Source of the DNA: Bacillota bacterium | GTDB taxonomy: Bacteria; Bacillota; SHA-98; Ch115 | Length of the DNA stretch: 64,000 nt | Reading direction: 5' to 3' | Assembly (NCBI GenBank): GCA_013178415.1 | Contig: JABLXA010000002.1 | Location: forward strand, 124,001 to 188,000 | Shown here: piece after piece, positions 10,944-19,252 of the stretch | Layout: every line of letters starts with the position of its first letter | Position numbering within the stretch: the first letter of the stretch is position 1 | Position numbers and translations under genes: made by a program | Notes under the pieces: generated by a model | What the model was told of the DNA's origin: nothing | Databases searched by the model: none | The model's input: the letters and a program-made list of their open reading frames with translations, nothing else

Positions 10944-11627
10944 TCATATGACAACTCGAACTCTCAGATACAGATCTTCCCGTTTCCTGACGTTGTCTGG
11001 CACCTGGGGACTCACGAGGGAACCGTACATGTCAATGATCCTGCCAATTTTCGCCCGCGCCCTGGTGCGCGCATTGTCCACCGACTTCGCGTCCACTCCA
11101 ACCTTGCGTTCTATTTCGCTGAGGGAAAATCCTCTGGCGAGCAACACCACTACCGCATATTCAAATAATGACAAATGGTTTTTGAGGACCTGGGTCAGTC
11201 TCTGGCTGATCCATTTATTCTCATAGATCTCCACGGGGTCAAGCTCCGTGCTGCCAAGGAGATCCTGTATCGTGCGATTTTCCTCATGGTCGAGGTGAGC
11301 CTGCAGGGATAGAGCGCCCGTCAAGGCCCTCTGTTTATTGTTATTGACGCGTCGGACGTAGTTATAGATCTTCCTCATGACGCAAAGATAGGCGAATGAG
11401 CTAAACTTAGTCTTATCCTGGCGGTTGTCATATTCCTTTATAGCATCCAGCAGACCGATCAAACCCTCCTGTATCATATCTTCAATACTGTCCTTGCCCC
11501 TTGGACACGAGGTTTTCACAATATGCCTCACCATGGGAATATATTTCTTTATGAGAGCCTCCTTTGCCTGCTCATCGCCTTCCCTGGCCCGGCTCAATAG
11601 CTTCTTGTCTTCTTCTTGGTTCGTCAT
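10944..11627 (-). CDS. SigH-like RNA polymerase sigma factor (sigma-70 family)
   Basis: Probable alternative sigma factor. Region 2 is visible in DSIEDMIQEGLIGLLDAIKEYD and KFSSFAYLCVMRKIYNYVRR; after a linker the C-terminal region 4 helix-turn-helix reads LSLFEYAVVVLLARGFSLSEIERKVGVDAKSVDNARTRARAKI, much like the SigH (Spo0H) sequence, where the same KSVDNA(L/R) element occurs. The ATG at 11627 follows GGAGGG at good spacing (227 residues). Conserved SigH lies near secE/nusG in Bacillus, so this may be a paralogue rather than the initiation sigma factor. It lies downstream of spoVS but behind a terminator, so it probably has its own expression. Confidence 0.85.
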   Translation of the reverse strand: MTNQEEDKKLLSRAREGDEQAKEALIKKYIPMVRHIVKTSCPRGKDSIEDMIQEGLIGLLDAIKEYDNRQDKTKFSSFAYLCVMRKIYNYVRRVNNNKQRALTGALSLQAHLDHEENRTIQDLLGSTELDPVEIYENKWISQRLTQVLKNHLSLFEYAVVVLLARGFSLSEIERKVGVDAKSVDNARTRARAKIGRIIDMYGSLVSPQVPDNVRKREDLYLRVRVVI

Positions 11628-11638
11628 ATTGATCCCTC

Positions 11639-11685
11639 CGGAGGCAGATGTGGTCAAGCCTTTGATAAATGTATATTTGCCTCCG
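11639..11685 (-). repeat. 8-bp inverted repeat in the leader of the sigma-factor gene
   Basis: CGGAGGCA and TGCCTCCG are perfect inverted copies 31 bases apart; the hairpin would end directly against the GAGGG ribosome-binding site of the sigma gene, and its CCTCC could compete with it. A role in translation control is only inferred. Confidence 0.35.
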
Positions 11686-11711
11686 CCGGGATATATTCGC
11701 TGAAGCGCTCC

Positions 11712-11751
11712 AAAAGAAAAGCCCGCTATCCTGACGCCAGGATAAACGGGC
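11712..11751 (-). terminator. Rho-independent terminator after spoVS
   Basis: Minus-strand hairpin with two stacked stems, GCCCG/CGGGC outside and ATCCTG/CAGGAT inside, followed directly by TTTTCTTTT. It lies about 60 bases after the spoVS stop and separates it from the sigma-factor gene. Confidence 0.85.
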
Positions 11752-11813
11752 CAGACTATTGGACCAGCATGTACTATCGGACCAGCTTTTCGGATTGTTT
11801 CCCCCGTTCGGGC

Positions 11814-12074
11814 CTACCGAGGCTCCACAATGAACTTGATTGCGGTCCTCTCCTCCCCATCAATCTGAATTTCAGCAAAAGCAGGGATTGCAACAAGATC
11901 GATTCCATTGGGCGCGACAAAACCTCTTGTGATCGCAATGGCCTTCACAGCTTGATTTACTGCTCCAGCCCCCACCGCTTGCACTTCTGCCGAGCCTTTT
12001 TCCCTGAGGACAGCAGCAAGGGCACCCGCTACAGACTTGGGCTTAGATTGGGCTGATACTTTCAGTATCTCCAT
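11814..12074 (-). CDS. spoVS: Stage V sporulation protein S
   Basis: Small Alba-like protein needed for late sporulation stages and used as a marker of endospore formers, though also found in a few non-spore bacteria. Of 86 residues, MEILKVSAQSKPKSVAGALA, VGAGAVNQAVKAIAI and FVAPNGIDLVAIPAF match the highly conserved family almost throughout. It stands between rnc and the sigma gene, followed by a strong terminator. Confidence 0.96.
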   Translation of the reverse strand: MEILKVSAQSKPKSVAGALAAVLREKGSAEVQAVGAGAVNQAVKAIAITRGFVAPNGIDLVAIPAFAEIQIDGEERTAIKFIVEPR

Positions 12075-12149
12075 TCACCTACCCTCCCTAGGTCTCCCGT
12101 AACCAGTCGCTTTTGCTATCTGTTATTTGTTATTCAACACTCTCCCAGA

Positions 12150-12944
12150 TTATCCTTCTGAATGCAGATTTTCTCGGGATTCATTAGATGATAGCGATGG
12201 CCGATCGAAATTCCCCGGGAAGCAGTTATGGGAAAGGAGCGCCTCACGTCTCAATATCCTGTCCAGGGCGTGGGAGGCGGCATCTTCTTCGGCTTCTTTC
12301 TTACATTTTCCTTTGCCCTCACCAAGGATATCCCCGTCGAGAACGACCATGACATGGAAAATCTTGGCGTGGTCTGGCCCTTCCTGGGAAATGCATCTAT
12401 ACGTCGGAGATTTCTTGACCTCTTTTTGAATAAGCTCCTGGAGCCTAGTTTTGGGGGTTTTCCAGGCGCTTATATGTCCCGAAGAAGGGAGCGACGGGGA
12501 GATCTCTCGCAGCACGAAATGAGATGTCACGCCAAACCCTCTATCCAGATACATGGCGCCCACGATGGCTTCAAAGAGATCCGCCAGGATCGACGCTTGA
12601 TATCTTCCTCCTGTGATCTCGAGGCTCTTGCCCAGGCGCAAGAAGTTGCTCAATCCAAGCCGCGAAGCAATGCCCGAGAGGGTTGCTTCGCTCACGGCAA
12701 AGGCCACGAGACTAGAAAGTTTTCCCTCATCTTCACCCGGGTAGCTTTCGAAAACATGCTCCGTGACACAAAGTTTGAGCACCGCATCGCCCAAAAACTC
12801 CAGGCGCTCATTGTTACCGACATTCGGCTCCCCATCAAACGAACTGTGGGTGGTGGCGCGGAGCAAGAGCCTCTTATCTCTGAAGGAGACTCCCAAAATC
12901 CTCTCAAGTTCACCAAGATCGTGGGCACCCGGATCAGCGTTCAC
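12150..12944 (-). CDS. rnc: Ribonuclease III
   Basis: Cuts double-stranded RNA, maturing rRNA and other transcripts. The signature NERLEFLGDAVLKLCV (about 43-58) and the acidic pair in GGRYQASILADLFEAIVGAMYLD form the active site; the C-terminal double-stranded-RNA-binding domain runs from about 160 to 230 and includes GKGKCKKEAEEDAASHAL. It has 264 residues, with about 25 unconserved residues at the C-terminus. The start is a GTG 22 bases after fabF; it is the last gene of the fap/fab operon, as rncS follows acpA in Bacillus. Confidence 0.96.
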   Translation of the reverse strand: MNADPGAHDLGELERILGVSFRDKRLLLRATTHSSFDGEPNVGNNERLEFLGDAVLKLCVTEHVFESYPGEDEGKLSSLVAFAVSEATLSGIASRLGLSNFLRLGKSLEITGGRYQASILADLFEAIVGAMYLDRGFGVTSHFVLREISPSLPSSGHISAWKTPKTRLQELIQKEVKKSPTYRCISQEGPDHAKIFHVMVVLDGDILGEGKGKCKKEAEEDAASHALDRILRREALLSHNCFPGNFDRPSLSSNESRENLHSEG

Positions 12945-12966
12945 CCTGGAAGAACCCCTCCTATTT

Positions 12967-14217
12967 TCATGACTCGAACCTCTTCAGCACGATGCTGGCA
13001 TTATGTCCCCCGAAACCGAACGAATTTGACATCGCCACTCTTACGTCCGCCTGCACTGGCTGGTTTGGCACATAATCCAGATCGAGCTCCGGGTCAGGGA
13101 ATTCATAGTTGATAGTAGGCGGAATCATACCAGATGAGATGGAATAAATACAGGCTATAGCCTCCACCGCCCCTGCGGCGCCCAAAAGGTGCCCTGTCAT
13201 TCCCTTTGTGGAACTCACCTTGAGCTTATAGGCATGTTTCCCGAACACCTGCTTGATAGCCAGGGTTTCGCATCTATCATTGAGCGGGGTTGACGTCCCG
13301 TGGGCATTAATGTAATCCACATCGCTCGGGGCCAGGCCGGCATCTTTAAGAGCGAGTGACATGGCCCTTGCGGGTTCTCTGCCCGTGGGGTCTGGTTCGA
13401 CGGTGCGGTAGGCATCACAGCTCTGCCCAAACCCGGCTACCTCGGCATAGATCCTGGCACCCCTGCGCATGGCCGATTCCAACGATTCAAGGACCAGGAT
13501 GCCGGCCCCCTCGCCCATGACGAAACCATCTCTCTCCTTATCGAAAGGTCTCATGGCATGGGCGGGATCATCGTTGCGCTTGGACATGGCGCGGAGCGCA
13601 CAGAATCCGGCAAAGCTCAAGGGCGTTATGCCAGCCTCTGTTCCGCCGGCGAAGATCACATCAGCTTCCCCTGACGAGACTATGCGAAATGCCTCACCGA
13701 TAGCGTGAGTAGAGGCAGCGCATGCTGTAGTCAACGTGAAATTAGGCCCCCTGGCTCCCAGTGTGATTGCAACCTGTCCGGATGCCATATTAGGGATCAT
13801 CATGGGAATGAAAAAAGGGCTTACTCTGCGGGGACCCTCCTCGCGGAGGACCCCCGCCTGTGCTTCAAATATCCGTATGCCGCCTATGCCACATCCCATG
13901 ATCACGCCGACCCTATGCGAAAGCTCTGGGTTGATGTCGAGATTTGCATCTACCACCGCCTGCTTTGCGGCAGCTATCGCAAACTGAGTAAATCTATCAA
14001 GTCGATAGGCTTCTCGAGGGTTCATATAGTCATCTGGGTTGAAATCTCTGACTTCTCCTGCCATCTGAGTCCGGAATCCGGAGACATCAAAGCTTTCCAC
14101 TTTCCCTATGCCGTTTTTACCCTGAGACAAACCCTCAAAAAACGCGTCCTTTCCAGAACCTATTGGACTGATCACACCTATGCCGGTTACAACAACTCGA
14201 TGGCTCAAACCTCTCAC
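12967..14217 (-). CDS. fabF: 3-oxoacyl-[acyl-carrier-protein] synthase II (KAS II)
   Basis: Condenses malonyl-ACP with a growing acyl-ACP. Active-site cysteine in TLTTACAASTHAIGEA, first histidine in NAHGTSTPLNDRCE, lysine and second histidine in STKGMTGHLLGAAGAVEA. The N-terminus RVVVTGIGVISPIGSGKDAFF is standard. It has 416 residues; GTG 14217 and TTG 14208 are both possible starts. It lies downstream of acpP, so the cluster covers initiation (FabH), malonyl transfer (FabD), reduction (FabG) and elongation (FabF); no fabZ or fabI is in the window. Confidence 0.97.
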   Translation of the reverse strand: MRGLSHRVVVTGIGVISPIGSGKDAFFEGLSQGKNGIGKVESFDVSGFRTQMAGEVRDFNPDDYMNPREAYRLDRFTQFAIAAAKQAVVDANLDINPELSHRVGVIMGCGIGGIRIFEAQAGVLREEGPRRVSPFFIPMMIPNMASGQVAITLGARGPNFTLTTACAASTHAIGEAFRIVSSGEADVIFAGGTEAGITPLSFAGFCALRAMSKRNDDPAHAMRPFDKERDGFVMGEGAGILVLESLESAMRRGARIYAEVAGFGQSCDAYRTVEPDPTGREPARAMSLALKDAGLAPSDVDYINAHGTSTPLNDRCETLAIKQVFGKHAYKLKVSSTKGMTGHLLGAAGAVEAIACIYSISSGMIPPTINYEFPDPELDLDYVPNQPVQADVRVAMSNSFGFGGHNASIVLKRFES

Positions 14218-14288
14218 CCCAGACCCTAGTCTCCGATTGTCTATTATAGACGTCCATATCGCATTCGGCGGCGCCTCTCCTCGACGCT

Positions 14289-14552
14289 TTATTCCTCTTC
14301 CTCGAGATGCTCCCGGATGAAATCAACGATGTCGCCGACGGTCGTATCTTCAGCCAGGTCAACATCGAGATCTCCCAGGTTGTACTCGCGATCAAGCTCA
14401 TCAGCGATGCTCATCCTGGTGGCCGAGTCTGCATATAAATCATTCATGGTGGCGTCGAGGGTGACGAGAGACTCATCAACCCGTGCCTCACGGACAATGA
14501 TTTCTTTCACTTTATCGAAAATGGCCTCAGCCTTGGGATCTAGTTCTCCCAT
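14289..14552 (-). CDS. acpP: Acyl carrier protein with divergent helix II
   Basis: Carries the growing acyl chain on a phosphopantetheine arm. It is an acidic 87-residue protein between fabG and fabF. The attachment serine is S43 in NDLYADSATRMSIADEL. In ordinary ACPs the motif is ADSLD followed by a helix with VEL and acidic residues; here Leu after the Ser is Ala, then Thr-Arg-Met-Ser replace the usual residues, though the pattern EL..E.(F/Y) and the closing DTTVGDIVDFI are normal. The ATG at 14552 is 8 bases after GGAGG; a GTG three codons earlier is inside the ribosome-binding site. Position and length favour the housekeeping ACP; whether it is fully exchangeable with it is unknown. Confidence 0.9.
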   Translation of the reverse strand: MGELDPKAEAIFDKVKEIIVREARVDESLVTLDATMNDLYADSATRMSIADELDREYNLGDLDVDLAEDTTVGDIVDFIREHLEEEE

Positions 14553-14599
14553 GATTGTCACCTCCCTTCGAGGAACTCTATCTATTAGGATAAGAACCC

Positions 14600-15343
14600 T
14601 TACATGGACATTCCGCCATCCACCGCAATTACCTGCCCGGTTATATATGCGGCATCATCTGACGCCAGGAAGACAGCGACCTTGGCGACTTCCTCGGGCA
14701 TACCGGGTCGCCCCATGGGAACCATGTTGAGAAGGGCCGTTCTTGCCTTTTCTGGCATGCTTTCAGTCATTTGGGTCACGATATACCCAGGCGCGATGGC
14801 ATTGACGGTCACGCCCCTCGCCGCGAGCTCCCGCGCAGAAGTTTTGGTAAGGCCTATCAATCCCGCCTTGGAGGCCGCATAATTGGCCTGGCCTGGGTTC
14901 CCCATGATGCCTACCACCGATGAGATGTTGATTATCCTTCCGGACCTTTGCCTGAACATCTGGTGCCCGACTATTTTCGTGCACAGGAAGGCTCCCTTGA
15001 GATTCACATCCAGTACTTCCTGCCAATCCTTTTCGCTCATCCGGAATATAAAATTGTCTCTGGTTATGCCAGCGTTATTCACCAGGATATCGACCTTGCC
15101 GAAATGTTCAAGACATGCCTTTAACATGGTCTCGATCTCAGCGGCGTTGGTTACGTCCATCTTCATGGCTATGGCATTTCCGCCGCGGGCCATGATCTCG
15201 TCCCTGACCTTCTCAGCTCCAGCCGGGTCTGTATTGCCGAGGGCCACCACACTGGCCCCCTGAGAGGCCATCTCAATGGCAATAGCCCTCCCAATTCCCT
15301 TGGAGGCACCGGTAACCACTGCTACCTTATTCATTAGCTTCAT
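14600..15343 (-). CDS. fabG: 3-oxoacyl-[acyl-carrier-protein] reductase
   Basis: NADPH-dependent reduction of 3-oxoacyl-ACP. Short-chain dehydrogenase fold: TGASKGIGRAIAIEM (cofactor-binding glycines), LVNNAGITRDN, the serine in NISSVVG, and Y-x-x-x-K in NYAASKAGLIGLTK; the C-terminus AYITGQVIAVDGGMSM is characteristic. 247 residues. The ATG overlaps the end of fabD by 17 bases. Confidence 0.96.
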   Translation of the reverse strand: MKLMNKVAVVTGASKGIGRAIAIEMASQGASVVALGNTDPAGAEKVRDEIMARGGNAIAMKMDVTNAAEIETMLKACLEHFGKVDILVNNAGITRDNFIFRMSEKDWQEVLDVNLKGAFLCTKIVGHQMFRQRSGRIINISSVVGIMGNPGQANYAASKAGLIGLTKTSARELAARGVTVNAIAPGYIVTQMTESMPEKARTALLNMVPMGRPGMPEEVAKVAVFLASDDAAYITGQVIAVDGGMSM

Positions 15344-16298
15344 GTTGCATACAATCCTCCCTCAGGATCTCAAGTAGTGATTCTAAATATCCTGGGGCAT
15401 CAAGGGCGACCATATGGACTTTTTGGGGCATCCGCCTCAAGAATCCGGTCAGGACCTTTCCGGGACCTACCTCGATGAAAGTGTCCATCCCACTTTCAAT
15501 CATGAAGCTCATAACATGCTGAAATCTTATAGGCCTCTCCACCTGGCGCGCAAGATATCCCCTGATATCCTCCGGATCAGATAAAGGTTTCGCTTCTGTA
15601 TCAGACACGAATGGCGTCTCAGGCCTCCCAACCGGGGTCTGGCGGAGGATGCGGGACAGCTCAGGCACTACTCCTGCCATGAGTCTAGAATGAAACGGGC
15701 CGCTCACTGCTAGAGGAATGGCCCTCCTTGCCCCGAGCTCCATGGCAACCTGGGTGGCAAAGTCCACGGCACGCTTCTCGCCAGATATCACGATCTGGCC
15801 GGGGCAGTTGAAATTGGCAGGATCAACTATCCCTATATGGCTCGCCCTCTCGCACGCGACACGGACTTTTTCCTCATCGAGGCCGAGGATGGCTGTCATG
15901 GCTCCCATTCCAGGCTCCACCGCCTGCTGCATCAGCTGTCCCCTCTGTCTCACCAGCCTCACAGCGTCCTGAAACTGTAAGGCGCCTGCCGCGACAAGCG
16001 CGCTATATGCTCCGAGACTGTGCCCCGCTGCCATGTCGGGCTTGATTCCATGCAAGGCGAGGAGCCTCAACATGGCCACACTCACTGTCAATATCGCAGG
16101 CTGCGCATTCTCTGTCAGCGTTAGTCTGTCCTCCGGGCCTTCAGATATGATCTGGGATAAAGGGAAGCCCAGAGCGGCGTCAGCCTCATCAAATGTCGAT
16201 ATGACCTCATGGCCGCTAGATCTGAGGAATTCCCCCATTCCCACGTACTGAGACCCCTGGCCGGGGAAGAGGAAGGCTATTCTATGCCCGGCGTTCAT
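15327..16298 (-). CDS. fabD: Malonyl CoA-acyl carrier protein transacylase
   Basis: Transfers malonyl from CoA to ACP. FLFPGQGSQYVGMG at the N-terminus, catalytic serine in AGHSLGAYSALVAAG and histidine in AVSGPFHSRLM; the closing EVGPGKVLTGFLRR is typical. 323 residues, normal. It overlaps fabG and fabH by 17 bases each, so the three are tightly coupled. Confidence 0.97.
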   Translation of the reverse strand: MNAGHRIAFLFPGQGSQYVGMGEFLRSSGHEVISTFDEADAALGFPLSQIISEGPEDRLTLTENAQPAILTVSVAMLRLLALHGIKPDMAAGHSLGAYSALVAAGALQFQDAVRLVRQRGQLMQQAVEPGMGAMTAILGLDEEKVRVACERASHIGIVDPANFNCPGQIVISGEKRAVDFATQVAMELGARRAIPLAVSGPFHSRLMAGVVPELSRILRQTPVGRPETPFVSDTEAKPLSDPEDIRGYLARQVERPIRFQHVMSFMIESGMDTFIEVGPGKVLTGFLRRMPQKVHMVALDAPGYLESLLEILREDCMQHEANE

Positions 16299-17316
16299 GC
16301 TTGCACCACCTTAATACGACAGATCCCCAGGTGAGTCCTGCACCAAATGCTGTAAGCAATACCATGTCTCCATCAGAGATAGCCCCCTCACGCGCTGCCT
16401 CGTCAAGGGCTATGGGTATGGAAGCCGCAGATGTATTTCCATACCTCTCTACGTTAGAATAGACCTTGTCTTTGACGCCGAGCCTCTCGGCCGCTATATC
16501 CATGAGCCTTCTGTTTGCCTGGTGAGGGATGAACAAGGATATATCATCAGGGGATAAACCAGCCTTTTCAATCGCCTGCTGAGAAGCATCCGCAAGGATC
16601 CTGACGGCAAATTTATATACCGGATTGCCTTCCATCTTCAAGTAATGAAGTCGCTCATCTACGGTCTTATGGGATGCCGGAAGCAGTGATCCTCCAGCTG
16701 GCAGCTTCAGCATTTCTCCATGACTTCCGTCCGCTCCAAGCACGGCAGAGATGAGCCCCGGTTCGCCTGATGCTGGGCGGAGAACGCAAGCTCCTGCCCC
16801 ATCGCCGAATAAGACGCAGGTGTTTCGGTGAGTCCAGTCGACAATTCGAGAGAGGGTCTCTGCGCCTATTACCAGTACGGTGTCATAGAAACCCGAGCTT
16901 ATGAATTGGGCGCCATTCACGAGGCCATATACAAACCCGGAACAGCCCGCTGAGATATCAAAGGCCGCGGCATTGATTGCCCCAAGCTTCCATTGAGTCA
17001 GGCATGAAGCGGATGGGAAGAACATATCAGGAGTCACTGTGGCAACGATTATAAGATCAACATCCCTGACGTCGACACCCGCATCCTCGAGGGCCCGCCT
17101 CCCGGCCTCCACCGCAAGATCAGAGGTCGTCATTCCCTCCGGAGCTATGCGACGCTCACGTATACCTGTCCTTTCGGTAATCCATTGGTCACTGGTATCC
17201 ACCATTTTCTCCAAGTCGGCATTAGTAAGGACCTTGTCTGGCACAGCCATTCCAGTGCCTGCGATCTCAACCCCTCTCGCCACCGTCGAAGTCTTCTCGA
17301 AAATCACAGAGGCCAT
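16282..17316 (-). CDS. fabH: 3-oxoacyl-[acyl-carrier-protein] synthase III
   Basis: Starts fatty-acid synthesis by condensing acyl-CoA with malonyl-ACP, setting straight or branched chains. Cysteine in DISAGCSGFVYGL, histidine in FIPHQANRRLMD, asparagine in VERYGNTSAASIP. The N-terminus has GVEIAGTGMAVPDKVLTN. 344 residues, about 15 longer than Bacillus FabH at the N-terminus. It lies 44 bases after plsX; the start follows AGGTG. Confidence 0.97.
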   Translation of the reverse strand: MASVIFEKTSTVARGVEIAGTGMAVPDKVLTNADLEKMVDTSDQWITERTGIRERRIAPEGMTTSDLAVEAGRRALEDAGVDVRDVDLIIVATVTPDMFFPSASCLTQWKLGAINAAAFDISAGCSGFVYGLVNGAQFISSGFYDTVLVIGAETLSRIVDWTHRNTCVLFGDGAGACVLRPASGEPGLISAVLGADGSHGEMLKLPAGGSLLPASHKTVDERLHYLKMEGNPVYKFAVRILADASQQAIEKAGLSPDDISLFIPHQANRRLMDIAAERLGVKDKVYSNVERYGNTSAASIPIALDEAAREGAISDGDMVLLTAFGAGLTWGSVVLRWCKHERRA

Positions 17317-17360
17317 ATTTACATCACCTGGTTCAGTATATATTGATGGATTTTGCTATT

Positions 17361-18368
17361 CTACTCTGCTTCTTTGATTTCACTCAACCCGTCTCGTATT
17401 TTCTCAATGATCTGTGCCTCCACCGAATCCCTGGCAACTCTGATGGAATTCTTGATGGCCCTAGCATTTGATCTACCATGCGCGATCACCACGACATTGT
17501 TCAGGCCAAGAAGCACCGCCCCCCCATACTCTGAATAATCCATCTTCCTCTTTATGCCCTTGAGGACGGGTAGGAGCAAGAGACCGCCAGCCTTGCCCCG
17601 GAGCCCGGTGGTTTCTATACCGTCCTTGATCATAGCCACGATGGCAGTCCCAAGGCCTTCCGCTAGTTTCAAAACGATGTTTCCTGTAAAACCGTCAGTC
17701 ACGATGACATCTGCGCCGCCATGAGGGATATCTTTGCCCTCGATGTTCCCGATGAAATTGAGACTTGTTGCGGCGATGAGTTCCCGGGCCTCTCTCGTCA
17801 ATTGGTTACCTTTTCCTTCTTCCTCACCATTGTTCAAAATCGCGACCCGCGGATGATCGATGCCCATGACCTTGTTCATGTATATACTTCCCATGATGGC
17901 GAATGACACCAGGTGATGCGGTCTGCAATCGACATTTGCCCCAGCGTCGATGAGGAAACAGCACCCGTCCACTGTTGGGAAAACCGTGCCAATGGCTGGT
18001 CGCTCTATCCCGGGGATACGCTTTATCCGGAGGAGCGCGCTTGCAAACGCAGCGCCGGTATTGCCTGCAGAGACCATGGCGGAAGCGCCGTTTCGCGCCA
18101 CCAGGTCGCTTGCCACCATCACCGAAGAATCGCGATAATGCCTCAAAGATTCGGCCGGATGGTGTTCATCCATGGGAACAACCTGGGATGCATGGGCGAT
18201 TTCTAATCCTTGAGAAGGAGCCCCTGATTTCTCTAATTCATACTCAAGCCTCTCCTTATCTCCTGTTAGCACAACTTCTACGCCTAGACTTTTCACAGCC
18301 TCGATGGCCCCACGAACAAGCTCTTGCGGAGCAAAATCTCCTCCCATGGCATCTAAAGCTATTTTCAT
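17361..18368 (-). CDS. plsX: Phosphate acyltransferase PlsX
   Basis: Makes acyl-phosphate from acyl-ACP, the first step of phospholipid synthesis in most Gram-positive bacteria. MKIALDAMGGDFAPQELVRGA is diagnostic, along with SAGNTGAAFASAL, RPAIGTVFP and DGFTGNIVLKLAEG. 335 residues. The ATG follows the fapR stop without a gap (TAA-ATG), the conserved fapR-plsX pairing. Confidence 0.97.
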   Translation of the reverse strand: MKIALDAMGGDFAPQELVRGAIEAVKSLGVEVVLTGDKERLEYELEKSGAPSQGLEIAHASQVVPMDEHHPAESLRHYRDSSVMVASDLVARNGASAMVSAGNTGAAFASALLRIKRIPGIERPAIGTVFPTVDGCCFLIDAGANVDCRPHHLVSFAIMGSIYMNKVMGIDHPRVAILNNGEEEGKGNQLTREARELIAATSLNFIGNIEGKDIPHGGADVIVTDGFTGNIVLKLAEGLGTAIVAMIKDGIETTGLRGKAGGLLLLPVLKGIKRKMDYSEYGGAVLLGLNNVVVIAHGRSNARAIKNSIRVARDSVEAQIIEKIRDGLSEIKEAE

Positions 18369-18983
18369 TTAGAGCCCCTCCCGAGTGAACATGACAAAAT
18401 CCCCTGAAAACACTTCTTCATTTCCCACTCTGGTTACAACATGGACTCTATGTCTACCATCTTCCTTTGACATTACTCGCGCGGTCGCGATAAGTCTGTC
18501 TCCTGCATATACAGGCTTTTTGAATCTGATGCTGGCTGAGCCCGTCAGGACCACCTCTGCATCCACGATGGCCACCGCCAGAGAGTTGGCCTGGGCAAAG
18601 ATATGATGCCCTCGGACGATCCGGGTGCGTGTAAAACTCATCTCGGGAGTTGTATCGAGGATGGAAGTTCCTTCTTCCCCCAGCTTTACGCTGATGAGCT
18701 GGCCTATGACTTCACCGGCAGTGAGTGCCTTGACCTTTGAATATGCCTCATGAGCCAACCGTCTGATTCGTTCCCGGGCCTCAGGTATCCCCATCTCCAA
18801 CCGATCGAGTCGTATCGTCTGCACGCTTACATCGAGCCTGGATGCCAGTTCAACATCAGTTATAAATGGATTTTGGGAGATCACATCCGCAAGGGCCTTC
18901 TGGCGCTCTATCTTCGATTTCCCTGCGAAAGATCCGGAAGAACCCACTCTGTCGCCCCCCAGGACGGAGTGCCAGCGGCGCAA
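18369..18983 (-). CDS. fapR: Transcriptional repressor of lipid synthesis FapR
   Basis: Malonyl-CoA-responsive repressor of fatty acid and phospholipid genes. N-terminal helix-turn-helix (about 22-65: QNPFITDVELASRLDVSVQTIRLDRLEMGIPE) joined to a hot-dog effector domain (RTRIVRGHHIFAQANSLAVAIVDAE, TGSASIRFKKPVYAGDRLIA, EEVFSGDFVMFTREG). 204 residues against 188 in Bacillus. The start is a TTG at 18983, 4 bases after AAAGGTGA. It heads the operon fapR-plsX-fabH-fabD-fabG-acpP-fabF-rnc, and a fitting operator lies 50 bases upstream. Confidence 0.95.
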   Translation of the reverse strand: MRRWHSVLGGDRVGSSGSFAGKSKIERQKALADVISQNPFITDVELASRLDVSVQTIRLDRLEMGIPEARERIRRLAHEAYSKVKALTAGEVIGQLISVKLGEEGTSILDTTPEMSFTRTRIVRGHHIFAQANSLAVAIVDAEVVLTGSASIRFKKPVYAGDRLIATARVMSKEDGRHRVHVVTRVGNEEVFSGDFVMFTREGL

Positions 18984-19031
18984 GAATCACCTTTCGCCAT
19001 GGCTGTCCGCCCACGATTATAGGACCAGCTA

Positions 19032-19048
19032 TTAGGACCTGCTACTAA
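19032..19048 (-). promoter_or_regulatory. Probable FapR operator
   Basis: The 17-base TTAGTAGCAGGTCCTAA (minus strand) is an imperfect palindrome with TTAG and CTAA ends, the length and ends of the known FapR box. It begins 4 bases after the -10 box and so covers the expected transcription start, which fits repression. Identification is by pattern and position only. Confidence 0.65.
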
Positions 19049-19052
19049 CGGT

Positions 19053-19081
19053 AGTATATAGCATATGATGAGATTCCGCAA
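19053..19081 (-). promoter_or_regulatory. Sigma-A type promoter of the fapR operon
   Basis: Minus-strand TTGCGG (19076-19081), 17 bases, TATACT (19053-19058), followed by the FapR-like box. The leader before the fapR TTG start is about 65 bases. Confidence 0.65.
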
Positions 19082-19128
19082 CAGGAATGTCTACAAAAAA
19101 TCGCTAGTTACGAATCTTTGGTCAGCCT

Positions 19129-19223
19129 GGAAGGAAAAGCGACCCGCTACTATACCGTTCTCAGGAGAGACTCTCGCAAAGCAAGACTTCTCCTGCCGGG
19201 AACTCGTATAGCGAGCGGGTCGC
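19129..19223 (-). terminator. Long two-part hairpin ending in a T-rich tract, after rpmF
   Basis: On the minus strand GCGACCCGCT (19214-19223) pairs with AGCGGGTCGC (19139-19148), with a further TATA pairing inside; a second inner stem is formed by CAGGAGA and TCTCCTG (19162-19168 / 19189-19195). TTTTCCTT follows directly. It most simply ends the yceD-rpmF transcript ahead of the fapR promoter; at 85 bases it is large for a terminator. Confidence 0.7.
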
Positions 19224-19252
19224 GGAAACGAACTTCTGGGCTGGAACAGCCG

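Noticed and set aside
12228-13112. 294-codon open frame on the plus strand opposite rnc
   Set aside because: Antisense to a clear RNase III gene, no ribosome-binding site, no recognisable motif; typical open frame opposite coding DNA.
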